Below are positions 54,592-63,457 of a stretch of DNA of 64,000 nt, piece after piece. The translations under genes were made by a program, and so were the position numbers. Each line of letters opens with the position of its first letter. Within the stretch, counting starts at the first letter, position 1. The stretch spans positions 62,001 through 126,000 of the forward strand of contig JAEPMD010000003.1 of the NCBI GenBank assembly GCA_017644105.1. The letters run 5' to 3'. Below the pieces are notes generated by a model. It made no database searches and was not told where the DNA came from. It saw only the letters and a program-made list of their open reading frames with translations. The stretch comes from Rhizobiaceae bacterium. GTDB taxonomy: Bacteria; Pseudomonadota; Alphaproteobacteria; Rhizobiales; Rhizobiaceae.

Positions 54592-55056
54592 TTAAGAGCT
54601 GGTTGCAGATGCCGGCATGAGCTCATCAAGGCCCAATAATGAATTGATGTCAGGACGCGCTTTAACCAAGTCGTCTATTGTGTATTCAGACAACACTTCA
54701 AAAAACGCATTCAACGCGCGACGTAGCGCAGAGTTCAATCCACAGCTATCAACCAAAGGGCATTCCGATGCGTCATTTTCAAAACACTCGGCCATCGCAA
54801 AATTATCTTCTGTGGTTTTGACGACATCAAGCAAAGTGATTTCATTGGCGGGGCGCGCAAGACGAACGCCACCATTGCGTCCACGCACGGTTTCCATAAT
54901 GCCCGCTTTTGCCAATGGTTGGAGAATTTTGAACAAAAATAGTTCTGAAACTGAATAAGCTTTTGCGATATCAGGAATTCGACTTAAGTTCTCTGAATCC
55001 GCTGCACAATACATCAACATCCGGACCGCATAGTTTGTTTGGCGCGTTAATCGCAT
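54592..55056 (-). CDS. rirA: Rrf2-family iron regulator RirA
   Basis: This 154-aa Rrf2-family regulator matches rhizobial RirA along its length: MRLTRQTNYAVRMLMYCAA, SRIPDIAKAYSVSELFLFKILQPLAKAG and ETVRGRNGGVRLARP (winged helix and wing). The FeS-binding cysteines are at 91, 99 and 105 (CFENDASECPLVDSC), then SIDDLVKARP-like TIDDLVKARPDIN. RirA represses iron uptake genes when its Fe-S cluster is present. An Irr/ICE-like palindrome (55090-55106) lies 34 nt upstream, so it is probably under Irr control. It is divergent from a cytochrome c gene. Confidence 0.95.
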   Translation of the reverse strand: MRLTRQTNYAVRMLMYCAADSENLSRIPDIAKAYSVSELFLFKILQPLAKAGIMETVRGRNGGVRLARPANEITLLDVVKTTEDNFAMAECFENDASECPLVDSCGLNSALRRALNAFFEVLSEYTIDDLVKARPDINSLLGLDELMPASATSS

Positions 55057-55089
55057 TTCAAATTCCTGTTTTTATCAATTTTTATATAG

Positions 55090-55106
55090 TTTAGAACACT
55101 TCTAAT
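55090..55106. promoter_or_regulatory. ICE/Irr-box-like palindrome upstream of rirA
   Basis: TTTAGAA-CAC-TTCTAAT is read on the plus strand. The core TTAGAA-N3-TTCTAA is a perfect inverted repeat and agrees with the published iron-control-element consensus TTTAGAA-N3-TTCTAAA, bound by Irr, except for the last base. It lies 34 nt from the rirA start. Confidence 0.75.
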
Positions 55107-55260
55107 TAAAGTACACCCCTTTAATCAAGTTTTATTTTATCCAATTGTTTCCTTCAAACCGTTGATTATGTGGATTGGTTGTGTAGAGTTTGCGTGGGGA
55201 AGAGTGTTTTCTGCAGTTTTCGGGGAATTGCAGAGATCGAAAAAAACGGAAGGGTTATAA

Positions 55261-55740
55261 ATGAAATTTTATAGCAAGTTCAAAACAGCGACAGCCGTCG
55301 TTGGTGTTTCAATGTTAATGGTCATCGGTCAGCAAGCAACCGCAATGGACGACGCGGATGCGATTGTAAAAGAACGCCAAGTTGTCATGGACAACATTAA
55401 AAATACGGTTGGTGCTTTATCAAAAGCAGTGAAATCAGGTGCATCATCAGACGATATCCTTGCGGCAGCTGATGCATTTCTCGCAGCAACCACTACATCT
55501 GTGACAGTAGCGGCGTTTGAAACCAATACCCACGGCAAGTCTACGGTTAAAACAACAGCGACTGAAAAGGTCTGGTCAGATTGGGATCGCTTTGAACAAG
55601 CCTTGGTCGACATGGAAAATGGTGCCAAAGAAATCCAAATGGCCGCTGCTGGTGGAACACTAAACTCTGAAGATCAGCTCGGTGTTGCGCTTAAAGAATG
55701 CGGGTTCTGCCACCGTAGCGCAGGTTACCGTTCAAGATAA
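55261..55740 (+). CDS. Cytochrome c' / c-556-type protein
   Basis: This is a 159-aa periplasmic protein with a signal peptide at 1-28 (TAVVGVSMLMVIGQQATA). A four-helix-bundle body is followed by the haem motif close to the C-terminus (CGFCH, about residues 149-153, ending RSAGYRSR), as is normal for the cytochrome c'/c-556 family. Such proteins bind NO or carry electrons. It is divergent from rirA (204-nt gap). Its stop is 7 nt from the stop of the convergent b561-like gene; together they may form a redox pair, though they are not in one operon. Confidence 0.92.
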   Translation: MKFYSKFKTATAVVGVSMLMVIGQQATAMDDADAIVKERQVVMDNIKNTVGALSKAVKSGASSDDILAAADAFLAATTTSVTVAAFETNTHGKSTVKTTATEKVWSDWDRFEQALVDMENGAKEIQMAAAGGTLNSEDQLGVALKECGFCHRSAGYRSR

Positions 55741-55747
55741 AACGCAG

Positions 55748-56428
55748 TTAAGCGTTATAAACAAAATAGGCTATGGCAACGGCAACCAAGATTGCCATAG
55801 CTGCCAAAATCGGCTTCTTCTCATCAAGCGACGGTGCTTTTTCAGCATAATCCTCAGTGACTTCTTTTTGGCCGGTGACCATTGGCTTTACGATGTCGTC
55901 TTTCTTGATAAATCTATAAAATGCAATCGCCGCCAAATGCAGGACAATTAATCCAACGATCAATTTCGCATTGATCCCATGATAGGTGGTTGCCTGATAG
56001 CTAATCTCACCAGACACATATTTGGCAAGCGGACCTTGCAACAGAATTTCATCATCTGAGATCAAACCTGTAGCAACCTGCAAAGCAATGATGCCAAGCA
56101 TCGCAATCACAGATAATGCGGCAATCGGACTATGACCAATCATGCCTTTGAATTTTTCAGAGCTTGGATTTTTTACATAACTTAGTACCGCGCCTGGTCC
56201 TTTGATAAAGGTGTGAAATAGTGCTGTCCTTGAACCAATCACACCCCATATCACCCGGAAAATGAGCAAAGCCAATACACAATGGCCAGAAATAAAATGG
56301 ATATCCATTTCATCCAGTCGGAATGATATGAATGAGACCAATATGCAAATCAAAAGCAGCCAGTGAAATGTTCGAATATAAATATCCCACACTTTGATTT
56401 TTGATGTCTGCTTATCCATTCGACCCAC
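55748..56428 (-). CDS. Cytochrome b561-like diheme membrane protein
   Basis: This 226-aa protein has four main helices with haem-ligand histidines in TFHWLLLICILVSFISF, HFISGHCVLALLIFRVIWGVIG and TYHGINAKLIVGLIVLHLAAIAFYRFI. After a charged linker there is a fifth, C-terminal helix (PILAAMAILVAVAIAYFVYNA). It is a member of the prokaryotic cytochrome b561 / Ni-Fe-hydrogenase b-type group (cytochrome b/b6 domain); it moves electrons between quinone and a periplasmic partner, quite likely the adjacent cytochrome c'. The partner assignment is inference. Confidence 0.9.
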   Translation of the reverse strand: MGRMDKQTSKIKVWDIYIRTFHWLLLICILVSFISFRLDEMDIHFISGHCVLALLIFRVIWGVIGSRTALFHTFIKGPGAVLSYVKNPSSEKFKGMIGHSPIAALSVIAMLGIIALQVATGLISDDEILLQGPLAKYVSGEISYQATTYHGINAKLIVGLIVLHLAAIAFYRFIKKDDIVKPMVTGQKEVTEDYAEKAPSLDEKKPILAAMAILVAVAIAYFVYNA

Positions 56429-56496
56429 CTATATCTACATTCCCATGAGCGCATACTAACATGCTGCAGATTTGGTTCAATACCGTCGCAAAGATC

Positions 56497-56531
56497 AAAA
56501 AAACCGCCGAACTTTCACAAGTCGGCGGTTT
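56497..56531 (-). terminator. Rho-independent terminator of the sugar-acid operon
   Basis: AAACCGCCGA (56501-56510) pairs with TCGGCGGTTT (56522-56531), with a CTT/AAG extension past one bulge. On the minus strand it is followed by a T run. It lies 22 nt past the stop of the hydrolase gene. Confidence 0.88.
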
Positions 56532-56553
56532 CACAAATCATGCGAAAGAGATC

Positions 56554-57399
56554 TTACGCGTCTTGATCCACATTTTGTGTCTGCGTGCCTAGTTTGGAAA
56601 TAGACAAGGACATCACATCACCCTTTTTAAGATAAACAGGTGGTTTCATACCCATGCCAACGCCAGGAGGCGTGCCAGTTGAAATGACATCACCTGGATG
56701 CAATGTCATCATTTGAGACAGATGAGAAATGATCGTTGCAACGGTAAAGATCATGGTTGAGGTTGTGCCTGTTTGCATACGCTGACCGTTTACATCAAGC
56801 CACATGTCCAAATCTTGCGGATCACCCACTTCGTCGGCTGTGACCAACCAAGGGCCGATCGGACCGAATGTGTCGCAGGATTTGCCCTTTGTCCACTGGC
56901 CGGTCAGTTTTGTCTGGAATGTACGCTCTGACACATCGTTCGCAACACAATAACCAGCGACATAGTCCAACGCTTCGTCTTCTGAGACATATTTACATTT
57001 TTCGCCGATCACCACACCAAGCTCAACCTCCCAATCTGATGTTTCGGATCCGCGCGGCAAGAACACAGTGTCATTGGCGCCAACAACAGCAGAGGTCGCC
57101 TTCATAAATAGAATAGGATGATCTGGGATCGGTAGATTTGATTCAGCTGCGTGATCTGAATAGTTCAAACCAATACACATGAATTTGCCAATTGAGCCCA
57201 CACAAGGTCCAAAGCGCTGTTCACCCTGCACAACAGGCAAGCCATTCACATCTAATTCAGACAGCTTTGCAAGCGAAGCTTTTGACAATGCCGCACCATC
57301 AATATCACTGACCACAGCAGACAAATCACGGATGTTGCCTTCTGCATCGATAATACCTGGCTTCTCCTGCCCTTCGGCACCATAACGAACAAGTTTCAT
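56554..57399 (-). CDS. Fumarylacetoacetate hydrolase-family enzyme (2,4-diketo-3-deoxy-L-fuconate hydrolase-like)
   Basis: This is a 281-aa FAH-family enzyme with a metal-binding core (GSETSDWEVELGVVIGE with the E..E/D ligands, YCVANDVSERTFQ, KSCDTFGPIGPW) and the C-terminal GDVISTGTPPGVGMGM. Family members cleave or decarboxylate beta-diketo acids. Because it is in one operon with an IlvD/Edd dehydratase and a DHRS6-like dehydrogenase, the likely reaction is C-C hydrolysis of a 2,4-diketo-3-deoxy sugar acid (for L-fuconate, giving pyruvate and lactate). The specific substrate is inferred. GAGG precedes ATG 57399. Confidence 0.88.
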   Translation of the reverse strand: MKLVRYGAEGQEKPGIIDAEGNIRDLSAVVSDIDGAALSKASLAKLSELDVNGLPVVQGEQRFGPCVGSIGKFMCIGLNYSDHAAESNLPIPDHPILFMKATSAVVGANDTVFLPRGSETSDWEVELGVVIGEKCKYVSEDEALDYVAGYCVANDVSERTFQTKLTGQWTKGKSCDTFGPIGPWLVTADEVGDPQDLDMWLDVNGQRMQTGTTSTMIFTVATIISHLSQMMTLHPGDVISTGTPPGVGMGMKPPVYLKKGDVMSLSISKLGTQTQNVDQDA

Positions 57400-57470
57400 T
57401 TATTTTTCCTCACATATTTGGCCAATGGCCATTATTTTCAGCTGTTAAGCGTCATACTTGAAAATCTGTA

Positions 57471-59273
57471 TTAATGATTATCTCTGGGTACGCCTTTTTT
57501 CGCGATAGACTGATATTTCGTAGCGCCACGCAAGACCATGCCCTCTGAGAATGGTTCCACAAGACCGCGGAAATATTCCTGCCATGGAGATTGGTGACCT
57601 GGATGATCATAACCGCCATTTTCGTCATATTCCGCTTTGCGGGCTGCCAGCTCTTCGTCAGAAATGACGATATCAGCAGAACAAGCATTAAGATCAATCC
57701 GGACAGTGTCTCCGGTTTTCACCAGCGCCAATCCACCACCTGTTGCAGCTTCCGGCGAAGCATTCAAAATGGATGGCGAACCTGAAGTTCCTGATTGGCG
57801 ACCATCACCCACACATGGAAGTGCTTCCACACCCTTTTTAAGCAGGTAACTTGGCGGACGCATATTCACAACTTCCGCACCTCCTGGATAACCAACAGGA
57901 CCCGCACCGCGCATGATCAAAATACAGTTCTCATCGATATTCAATTCAGGATTATCAATGCGATGATGGAAGTCCTCCGGTCCATCAAAAACAACTGCCC
58001 TACCCTCAAATGCATTTGGACTATCAGGGTTAGATAAATAACGCGCGCGGAAATCAGGCGAAATCGCACTGGTTTTCATAATGGCGGAATCAAACAGATT
58101 GCCCTTCAAATTCACAAAGCCAGCATCTGGTTTCATCGGGTTTGAAATCGGCATGATCACATCAGCATTTTCGCTTTTCACACCTTTACAATTCTCGCCC
58201 ATGGTCTGACCATTTGCTGTGATAGCATCAGGATGCGGCAAGAGATCATTGGCGATCAATTCGCCAATCACAGCTGGCACGCCGCCAGCACGGTGATAAT
58301 CTTCACCCAGATATTCACCAACCGGCTGCAAATTCACCAACATCGGTATTTTGTGACCAATATCCTGCCAGTCTTGATTATCAAGAGATACACCAAGATG
58401 GCGCGCAATTGCGTTCAAATGGATCGGTGCATTGGTGGAGCCGCCGATGGCTGAATTCACAACAATCGCATTTTCAAATGCTTCGCGCGTCATGATTTTT
58501 GTCGGCGTAAGGTCTTCCCAAACCATATCGACAATGCGGCGACCTGTTTCATAAGATATTTGTCCACGCTCGCGATAAGGTGCTGGGATAGCCGCAGAAC
58601 CAGGCAATTGCATGCCAAGCGCTTCGGCGAGCGAGTTCATTGTGGTCGCTGTGCCCATTGTGTTGCAATAACCTACCGACGGGGTGGAAGACGCGACAAG
58701 ATCCATCATGCCAGCATCATCAATTTCACCTTTGGCATGCAATTCACGTGCTTTCCACATGATGGTGCCCGAACCCGTGCGCTTGCCTTGATACCAGCCA
58801 TTGAGCATTGGCCCTCCGGACAAGGCGATCGCAGGGATGTTGACCGTCGCAGCTGCCATCAGCAATGCCGGCGTTGTCTTATCACAGCCAATGGTCAGAA
58901 CAACGCCATCAATCGGATAACCATACAATGTTTCAACCAAAGACAAATAAGCAAGGTTACGGTCCAGCATCGCTGTAGGACGCTTGCCAGTTTCCTGGAT
59001 AGGATGCACGGGAATTTCAATCACCGTGCCACCGGCCGCAATCACACCATCACGGACACGTTTGGCAAGCTCAATATGATGGCGATTACATGGCGATAGA
59101 TCGGAGCCTGTTTGCGCGATACCAATGATCGGTTTACCAGATTGCAGCTCTTCACGCGTCAGGCCATAATTCAGATATCGCTCTAAATATAGAGCCGTCA
59201 TCTCGGAATTATTTTTATTATCGAACCAGTGTTTGGATCTTAAATCCTCTGGTTTTATTATTTTTTTTGACAT
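57471..59273 (-). CDS. IlvD/Edd-family sugar acid dehydratase
   Basis: This 600-aa Fe-S dehydratase has [22 protein letters not shown] with one cluster cysteine, [28 protein letters not shown] with another, and [23 protein letters not shown] at the N-terminus. This pattern fits L-arabinonate, D-xylonate or L-fuconate dehydratases rather than IlvD proper. It removes water from a sugar acid to a 2-keto-3-deoxy acid. ATG 59273 is chosen because GGAGA lies 8 nt upstream; the frame to 59285 starts with TTG. It starts 18 nt after the SDR stop. Confidence 0.92.
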   Translation of the reverse strand: MSKKIIKPEDLRSKHWFDNKNNSEMTALYLERYLNYGLTREELQSGKPIIGIAQTGSDLSPCNRHHIELAKRVRDGVIAAGGTVIEIPVHPIQETGKRPTAMLDRNLAYLSLVETLYGYPIDGVVLTIGCDKTTPALLMAAATVNIPAIALSGGPMLNGWYQGKRTGSGTIMWKARELHAKGEIDDAGMMDLVASSTPSVGYCNTMGTATTMNSLAEALGMQLPGSAAIPAPYRERGQISYETGRRIVDMVWEDLTPTKIMTREAFENAIVVNSAIGGSTNAPIHLNAIARHLGVSLDNQDWQDIGHKIPMLVNLQPVGEYLGEDYHRAGGVPAVIGELIANDLLPHPDAITANGQTMGENCKGVKSENADVIMPISNPMKPDAGFVNLKGNLFDSAIMKTSAISPDFRARYLSNPDSPNAFEGRAVVFDGPEDFHHRIDNPELNIDENCILIMRGAGPVGYPGGAEVVNMRPPSYLLKKGVEALPCVGDGRQSGTSGSPSILNASPEAATGGGLALVKTGDTVRIDLNACSADIVISDEELAARKAEYDENGGYDHPGHQSPWQEYFRGLVEPFSEGMVLRGATKYQSIAKKGVPRDNH

Positions 59274-59291
59274 TGTTTTCTCCAAAGATAT

Positions 59292-60035
59292 CTAACCGGC
59301 CCAACCACCATCGATCAGCATGGTCTGCCCGGTTGTAAATGCACTTTCATCAGAAGCAAGATAAACGGCCAACGCGCCCACTTCTTCTGGGGATCCGATA
59401 CGGCCCATAGGTTGGCGCGCGATAAAGGCTTTGCGCGCTTCTTCATAATCGCCCATTGCATGCAAGCGATCTTCGAGCGATGGACTTTGAATGGTTCCAG
59501 GGCAAATTGCGTTACAGCGCACACCCGTTTTAATGTGATCAACAGCCACTGATTTGGTCAATCCGATCACTGCTGCTTTCGTCGCGCCATAGACAAAACG
59601 ATTTGGTGCACCGATGATTGATGACGCCGCTGATGACATATTAATGATCGAACCATTGCCCTTTTCAAGCATAGCCGGGATGAACGCTTTGATCGTTCTG
59701 AACATGGATTTCACATTCAAATCGAAAGCAAAGTCCCATTCGTCATCCGTACAATCCGAAATCGTGCCCGCATGCACAAATCCAGCGCAATTGAACAAGA
59801 CGTCGGGTGAGAATTTTTGTGCGGCAGCAGCCACATCTGCATCCGAACGTACATCCAATTTGTGCGTCGTCAAATTTTCAAGACCCAAATCATCCAATTG
59901 TGCTAGCAATTCTTCGTTTAGGTCAGTTGCGATGACCGCAGCACCTTCATTTGCCATCGCAATGGCAGTCGATCTGCCGATACCTTGCCCGGCGGCAGTT
60001 AATAATGCAGTTTTTCCAGCTAATCTATTTGTCAT
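59292..60035 (-). CDS. SDR dehydrogenase, DHRS6-like (2-keto-3-deoxy-L-fuconate dehydrogenase type)
   Basis: This is a 247-aa short-chain dehydrogenase. The NAD-binding motif is LLTAAGQGIGRSTAIAM, with VIATDLNEE indicating NAD+ preference. The catalytic set is NMSSAASS (Ser) and YGATKAAVIGLTKSVA (YxxxK). It follows mammalian DHRS6/BDH2 and bacterial 2-keto-3-deoxy-L-fuconate dehydrogenases unusually closely (DVLFNCAGFVHAGTI, CNAICPGTIQSPSLEDR, LASDESAFTTGQ, IDGGWAG). GGAGG precedes ATG 60035. It is the second gene after the GntR regulator. Confidence 0.9.
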   Translation of the reverse strand: MTNRLAGKTALLTAAGQGIGRSTAIAMANEGAAVIATDLNEELLAQLDDLGLENLTTHKLDVRSDADVAAAAQKFSPDVLFNCAGFVHAGTISDCTDDEWDFAFDLNVKSMFRTIKAFIPAMLEKGNGSIINMSSAASSIIGAPNRFVYGATKAAVIGLTKSVAVDHIKTGVRCNAICPGTIQSPSLEDRLHAMGDYEEARKAFIARQPMGRIGSPEEVGALAVYLASDESAFTTGQTMLIDGGWAG

Positions 60036-60098
60036 TTCGCATCCTCCTAACTCTATATAAACTCACAAAATATCCCTGATATGCCCCGGCGTCTGAAA

Positions 60099-60755
60099 CT
60101 AACCTGACTTATGCAAATGGTTGGCGAGGCCCTTTTGGCAGGCCTCAACATCTCGATCGAGGGCCGCATTTAAAATATTCAAATGCTCTTTGATATTGTC
60201 TTGGCGGAAACCCGATCCTTCCGAGACCGCCAACATATGCATGCGGTGCAAATCATAAATGTCGCGATGTTTGCGAATTAGAAGAGACGAACCACAACGT
60301 GAAATTAGTGTCTCGTGAAACTCCCATTCACATTCACACCACATATCAAACAACTCTTTGCTGTTTTGATCGGCTTCAAACTTATTTTCCACATGTGCCA
60401 ATTTGTGATGCGCCGCCGCCATCTGCGCTTCCCATTCAAGCCCACCCTTTTCGATGGACAATCGCGCGCCTTCACATTCAATCAAAATTCTATGTTCAAC
60501 AGCCTCGTTACATAATTCGAGCGAGGCCAGCGGGACTTTAAATCCCTTATTGTCCTGAAACTCAACCAAACCATCACATGACAAGCGAAACAAGATTTCC
60601 CTTAATTGGCTGGCGGAACAGCCATATTGCAAACGCAATTCTTCCGGCTTGAGCTTTAAACCAGGTTCGAAATGCGCAGAGATAAGACGGCGCCGAAAAT
60701 CCCAGTAGATATCAACATCACCATCAGCTTGCTTGTCTAAAACTCTGGCTTCCAT
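60099..60755 (-). CDS. GntR-family regulator (FCD type) of the sugar-acid cluster
   Basis: This 218-aa regulator has an N-terminal winged helix (LKLKPEELRLQYGCSASQLREILFRLSCDGLVEFQDNKGFKV) and a C-terminal FCD effector domain (EHRILIECEGARLSIEKGG, with His and Asp metal ligands such as EWEFHETLISRCGS). It is most likely a repressor released by a sugar acid. It opens the minus-strand operon with SDR, dehydratase and hydrolase, and is divergent from the UxaA-like gene. The 31-bp palindrome at 60848-60878 between them is the probable operator. AAGGAC precedes ATG 60755. Confidence 0.9.
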   Translation of the reverse strand: MEARVLDKQADGDVDIYWDFRRRLISAHFEPGLKLKPEELRLQYGCSASQLREILFRLSCDGLVEFQDNKGFKVPLASLELCNEAVEHRILIECEGARLSIEKGGLEWEAQMAAAHHKLAHVENKFEADQNSKELFDMWCECEWEFHETLISRCGSSLLIRKHRDIYDLHRMHMLAVSEGSGFRQDNIKEHLNILNAALDRDVEACQKGLANHLHKSG

Positions 60756-60847
60756 GCTTGTCCTTTTAAGAGCTCGAACTCTGCATTTTAAGGTTCATAA
60801 TATTTTCGTTCCGTTAGGGATGGCATATTTTTATCACAAAAACCAGT

Positions 60848-60878
60848 ATTTTCGTGAATTTTATTTATTCACGAAAAT
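60848..60878. promoter_or_regulatory. Long palindromic operator in the sugar-acid divergent promoter
   Basis: ATTTTCGTGAAT (60848-60859) and ATTCACGAAAAT (60867-60878) are perfect 12-nt arms around a 7-nt AT spacer. Further TTTTCG-like half sites are nearby (60796-60803). The site is central in the 239-nt region between the GntR gene and the UxaA-family gene. It probably binds the GntR protein; a stem-loop role in RNA is less likely so far from the starts. Confidence 0.75.
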
Positions 60879-60994
60879 TTCGATATTTTTGTTTAATCTC
60901 TTGTGACGGGACCGCATTCTTGATACCAATATGTGAAAACAAGAGAGCACATATATGAAAAGCGACGTTCCACCGCTTTATTTGGGGAGAGAAA

Positions 60995-62503
60995 GTGACT
61001 GATTTTGTTAGATTAAATGGATCGGACAATGTTGTAACGGTGACACGTGCAATTGACATGGGTACCGAAATTTCTGGTATCGCATCCAATCAAAATATCC
61101 CACGCGGGCATAAAATCGCCATCCAAGACATCGCCAAAAGCGAACCAGTTTATAAATATGCGCAGAAAATTGGCTATGCCAGCGAGCAGATTCAGGCTGG
61201 CGATCATGTGCACACCCATAATGTTGAATTTCGCAATGTGGACGCTGAATATGAATTCGCGACAAATATATGCGAACCGAAAACCGTACAAGACGATCAG
61301 GTTGATACGTTTATGGGGTATCGCCGCGCAAATGGCAAAGTCGGCACTCGAAACTACATTGCGATTGTCACATCGGTGAACTGCTCAGCAACCGCAGCAC
61401 GACGTATCGCTGACGCGTTTGGCCCCGAAGAGCTGAAAGATTATCCCAACATCGATGGCGTTGTTGCGTTCGTGCACGGCACAGGATGCGGAATGGCCGA
61501 TAGTGGTGACGGCATGGATGCGCTTCAACGTGTTATGTGGGGTTACGCGCGTCATCCAAATCATGCGGGCGTTTTAATGCTGGGCTTGGGATGCGAGATG
61601 AATCAAATTGACTGGCTGCTTGAAGCGCATGATCTCAAACAAGGTCCACTTTTCCATACCATGAATATTCAAGATGTGGCCGGATTGCGCATAACTGTTG
61701 AAAAAGGGATTGAGCGCATCAAACAAATGTTGCCCGAGGCCAATAAGTTCCAACGCGAGCCCTGCCCTGCATCTGAATTAAAAGTCGGTCTGCAATGCGG
61801 CGGATCAGATGCTTGGTCGGGGATTACAGCCAATCCTGCACTTGGCTATGCATCTGATTTGATCGCAGCTCAAAAAGGCACGGCTTTATTGGCGGAGACA
61901 CCTGAAATTTATGGCGCAGAACACCTCCTTCTCCAACGTGTACGCGATAGTAAGGTCGGAGAAAAGCTCATCGGCCTCATCCGATGGTGGGAAGATTATA
62001 CTGAGCGCAACAAAGGCTCGATGGACAACAACCCGTCTCCCGGCAACAAAAAGGGTGGTCTCACAACCATCTTGGAGAAATCACTTGGCGCTTCGGCAAA
62101 AGGCGGCACGTCACCGCTCAACGCCGTTTATAAATATGGTGAAGAGATCCGCAGCCATGGCTTTGCCTTTATGGATTCCCCTGGCTATGATCCAGCATCG
62201 GTCACGGGGCAAATTGCCAGCGGATGCAATGTCATTGTCTTTACCACAGGTCGCGGATCGGCTTTTGGTTCCAAGCCTGCGCCAACAATCAAAGTCGCCA
62301 GCAATTCAATCATGTTTAATCGCATGACCGAGGACATGGACATCAATGCCGGTGATATGCTTGAAGGCGTAACTCTCGAAGAAAAAGGGCGTGAGATGTA
62401 TGAGTTAATCTTGCGCGTTGCATCCGGAGAACCGTCAAAATCTGAAGCGCAAGGCTTGGGCGATCATGAATTCGTCCCCTGGCAAATCGGCGCGGTAATG
62501 TAA
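60995..62503 (+). CDS. UxaA-family (altronate/galactarate-type) dehydratase
   Basis: This 502-aa protein has an N-terminal SAF domain (about 1-95, VTVTRAIDMGTEISGIASNQNIPRGHKIAIQDI) and the UxaA core: YRRANGKVGTRNYIAIVTSVNCSATAARRIA, VHGTGCGMADSGDG, MLGLGCEMNQIDWLL and GLQCGGSDAWSGITANPALG. The domain pair is fused as in full-length UxaA. Altronate dehydratases yield 2-keto-3-deoxy acids with Fe2+ or Mn2+. GTG 60995 follows GGGGAGAGAAA. It is divergent from the GntR operon and followed at 48 nt by a beta-hydroxyacid dehydrogenase gene. The precise sugar acid is unknown. Confidence 0.9.
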   Translation: MTDFVRLNGSDNVVTVTRAIDMGTEISGIASNQNIPRGHKIAIQDIAKSEPVYKYAQKIGYASEQIQAGDHVHTHNVEFRNVDAEYEFATNICEPKTVQDDQVDTFMGYRRANGKVGTRNYIAIVTSVNCSATAARRIADAFGPEELKDYPNIDGVVAFVHGTGCGMADSGDGMDALQRVMWGYARHPNHAGVLMLGLGCEMNQIDWLLEAHDLKQGPLFHTMNIQDVAGLRITVEKGIERIKQMLPEANKFQREPCPASELKVGLQCGGSDAWSGITANPALGYASDLIAAQKGTALLAETPEIYGAEHLLLQRVRDSKVGEKLIGLIRWWEDYTERNKGSMDNNPSPGNKKGGLTTILEKSLGASAKGGTSPLNAVYKYGEEIRSHGFAFMDSPGYDPASVTGQIASGCNVIVFTTGRGSAFGSKPAPTIKVASNSIMFNRMTEDMDINAGDMLEGVTLEEKGREMYELILRVASGEPSKSEAQGLGDHEFVPWQIGAVM

Positions 62504-62551
62504 CCCTCCCTCATCGTATCTGACAATTATATTGAATTAGGAATTTCACAA

Positions 62552-63439
62552 ATGACACAGCAAAAAATTGGTTTCATCGGCTTAGGATTGATGGGCGCTG
62601 CAATGGTCGATCGCCTACTCGACAAAAGCTATGAGCTTACTGTCATGGGCAATAAATCCCGCCCACGCATCGATAAAGCCATCTCACGCGGCGCGGTAGA
62701 AGCTACTTCAGCAAAGGACTTGGCAGAAAAATCTGACATCATCATGCTCTGCATGGACACATCTCAATCTGTGGAATCGCGCATGTTTGGTGATGATGGT
62801 GTCTTAGCCGGCCTTAAAGAGGGATCCGTTGTTATCGATTTTGGCACGTCTTTGCCAAGCTCAACAAAAATGCTCGGTGAAAAAGTTGCGGAAAAAGGTG
62901 GTCAATATTTAGACGGCCCACTTGGTCGCACACCGTCTCATGCGCTTGAAGGCAAACTCAACATCATGACCTCTGGCGATGAAGCTGCATTTAACAGCAT
63001 CAAATCCGTGCTGGAAGATCTAGGTGAAAATGTATTCTTCCTCGGTGAACTTGCAACGGGTCATACTATTAAACTGATCAACAATTTCTTTGCCATGACA
63101 ACGGCATCGGCAATGTCAGAAGCCTTTGCCATTGCTGATAAAGCCCGCGTTGATCGTCAGAAGGTATATGATGTGATGTCCGCAGGCCCGGTTCATTCCA
63201 TGATGATGGATTTTGTTAAAGCCTTTGCGATTGATGGCAATCCGGAAAATCTCGCCTTTGCCATTAAAAACGCCTCAAAAGACGTAGGCTATTATGGCCA
63301 AATGGCAGATGACTTGGGTGTTGAAAGCATAATGTCCCAATCAGCGCGCACAGCGCTCACATCAGCAATAGATGCCGGTATGAGCGACAATCTCGTACCA
63401 GAAATGGTCAGTTTCTTTGAAAAGAAATTCAACGATTAA
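62552..63439 (+). CDS. NAD(P)-dependent beta-hydroxyacid dehydrogenase
   Basis: This is a 295-aa member of the 3-hydroxyisobutyrate / tartronate-semialdehyde / 6-phosphogluconate family. The Rossmann motif is GFIGLGLMGAAM, the substrate motif GGQYLDGPLGRTPSHALEGKLNIMTSG, and the catalytic Lys motif GHTIKLINNFFAM (K in IKLINN). Cofactor preference is unclear from the second strand (VMGNKSRPRI). It probably oxidises or reduces a small hydroxy acid made by the UxaA-linked branch. It is the second gene of the plus-strand transcript; its stop lies 18 nt from the phoB stop (convergent). Confidence 0.92.
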   Translation: MTQQKIGFIGLGLMGAAMVDRLLDKSYELTVMGNKSRPRIDKAISRGAVEATSAKDLAEKSDIIMLCMDTSQSVESRMFGDDGVLAGLKEGSVVIDFGTSLPSSTKMLGEKVAEKGGQYLDGPLGRTPSHALEGKLNIMTSGDEAAFNSIKSVLEDLGENVFFLGELATGHTIKLINNFFAMTTASAMSEAFAIADKARVDRQKVYDVMSAGPVHSMMMDFVKAFAIDGNPENLAFAIKNASKDVGYYGQMADDLGVESIMSQSARTALTSAIDAGMSDNLVPEMVSFFEKKFND

Positions 63440-63457
63440 AAGAAACGCGTTACCCGC

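Noticed and set aside
58560-59099. 179-aa plus-strand ORF inside the dehydratase gene
   Set aside because: It is antisense to a well-conserved Fe-S dehydratase, and its Arg/His/Cys-rich composition is typical of a shadow frame.
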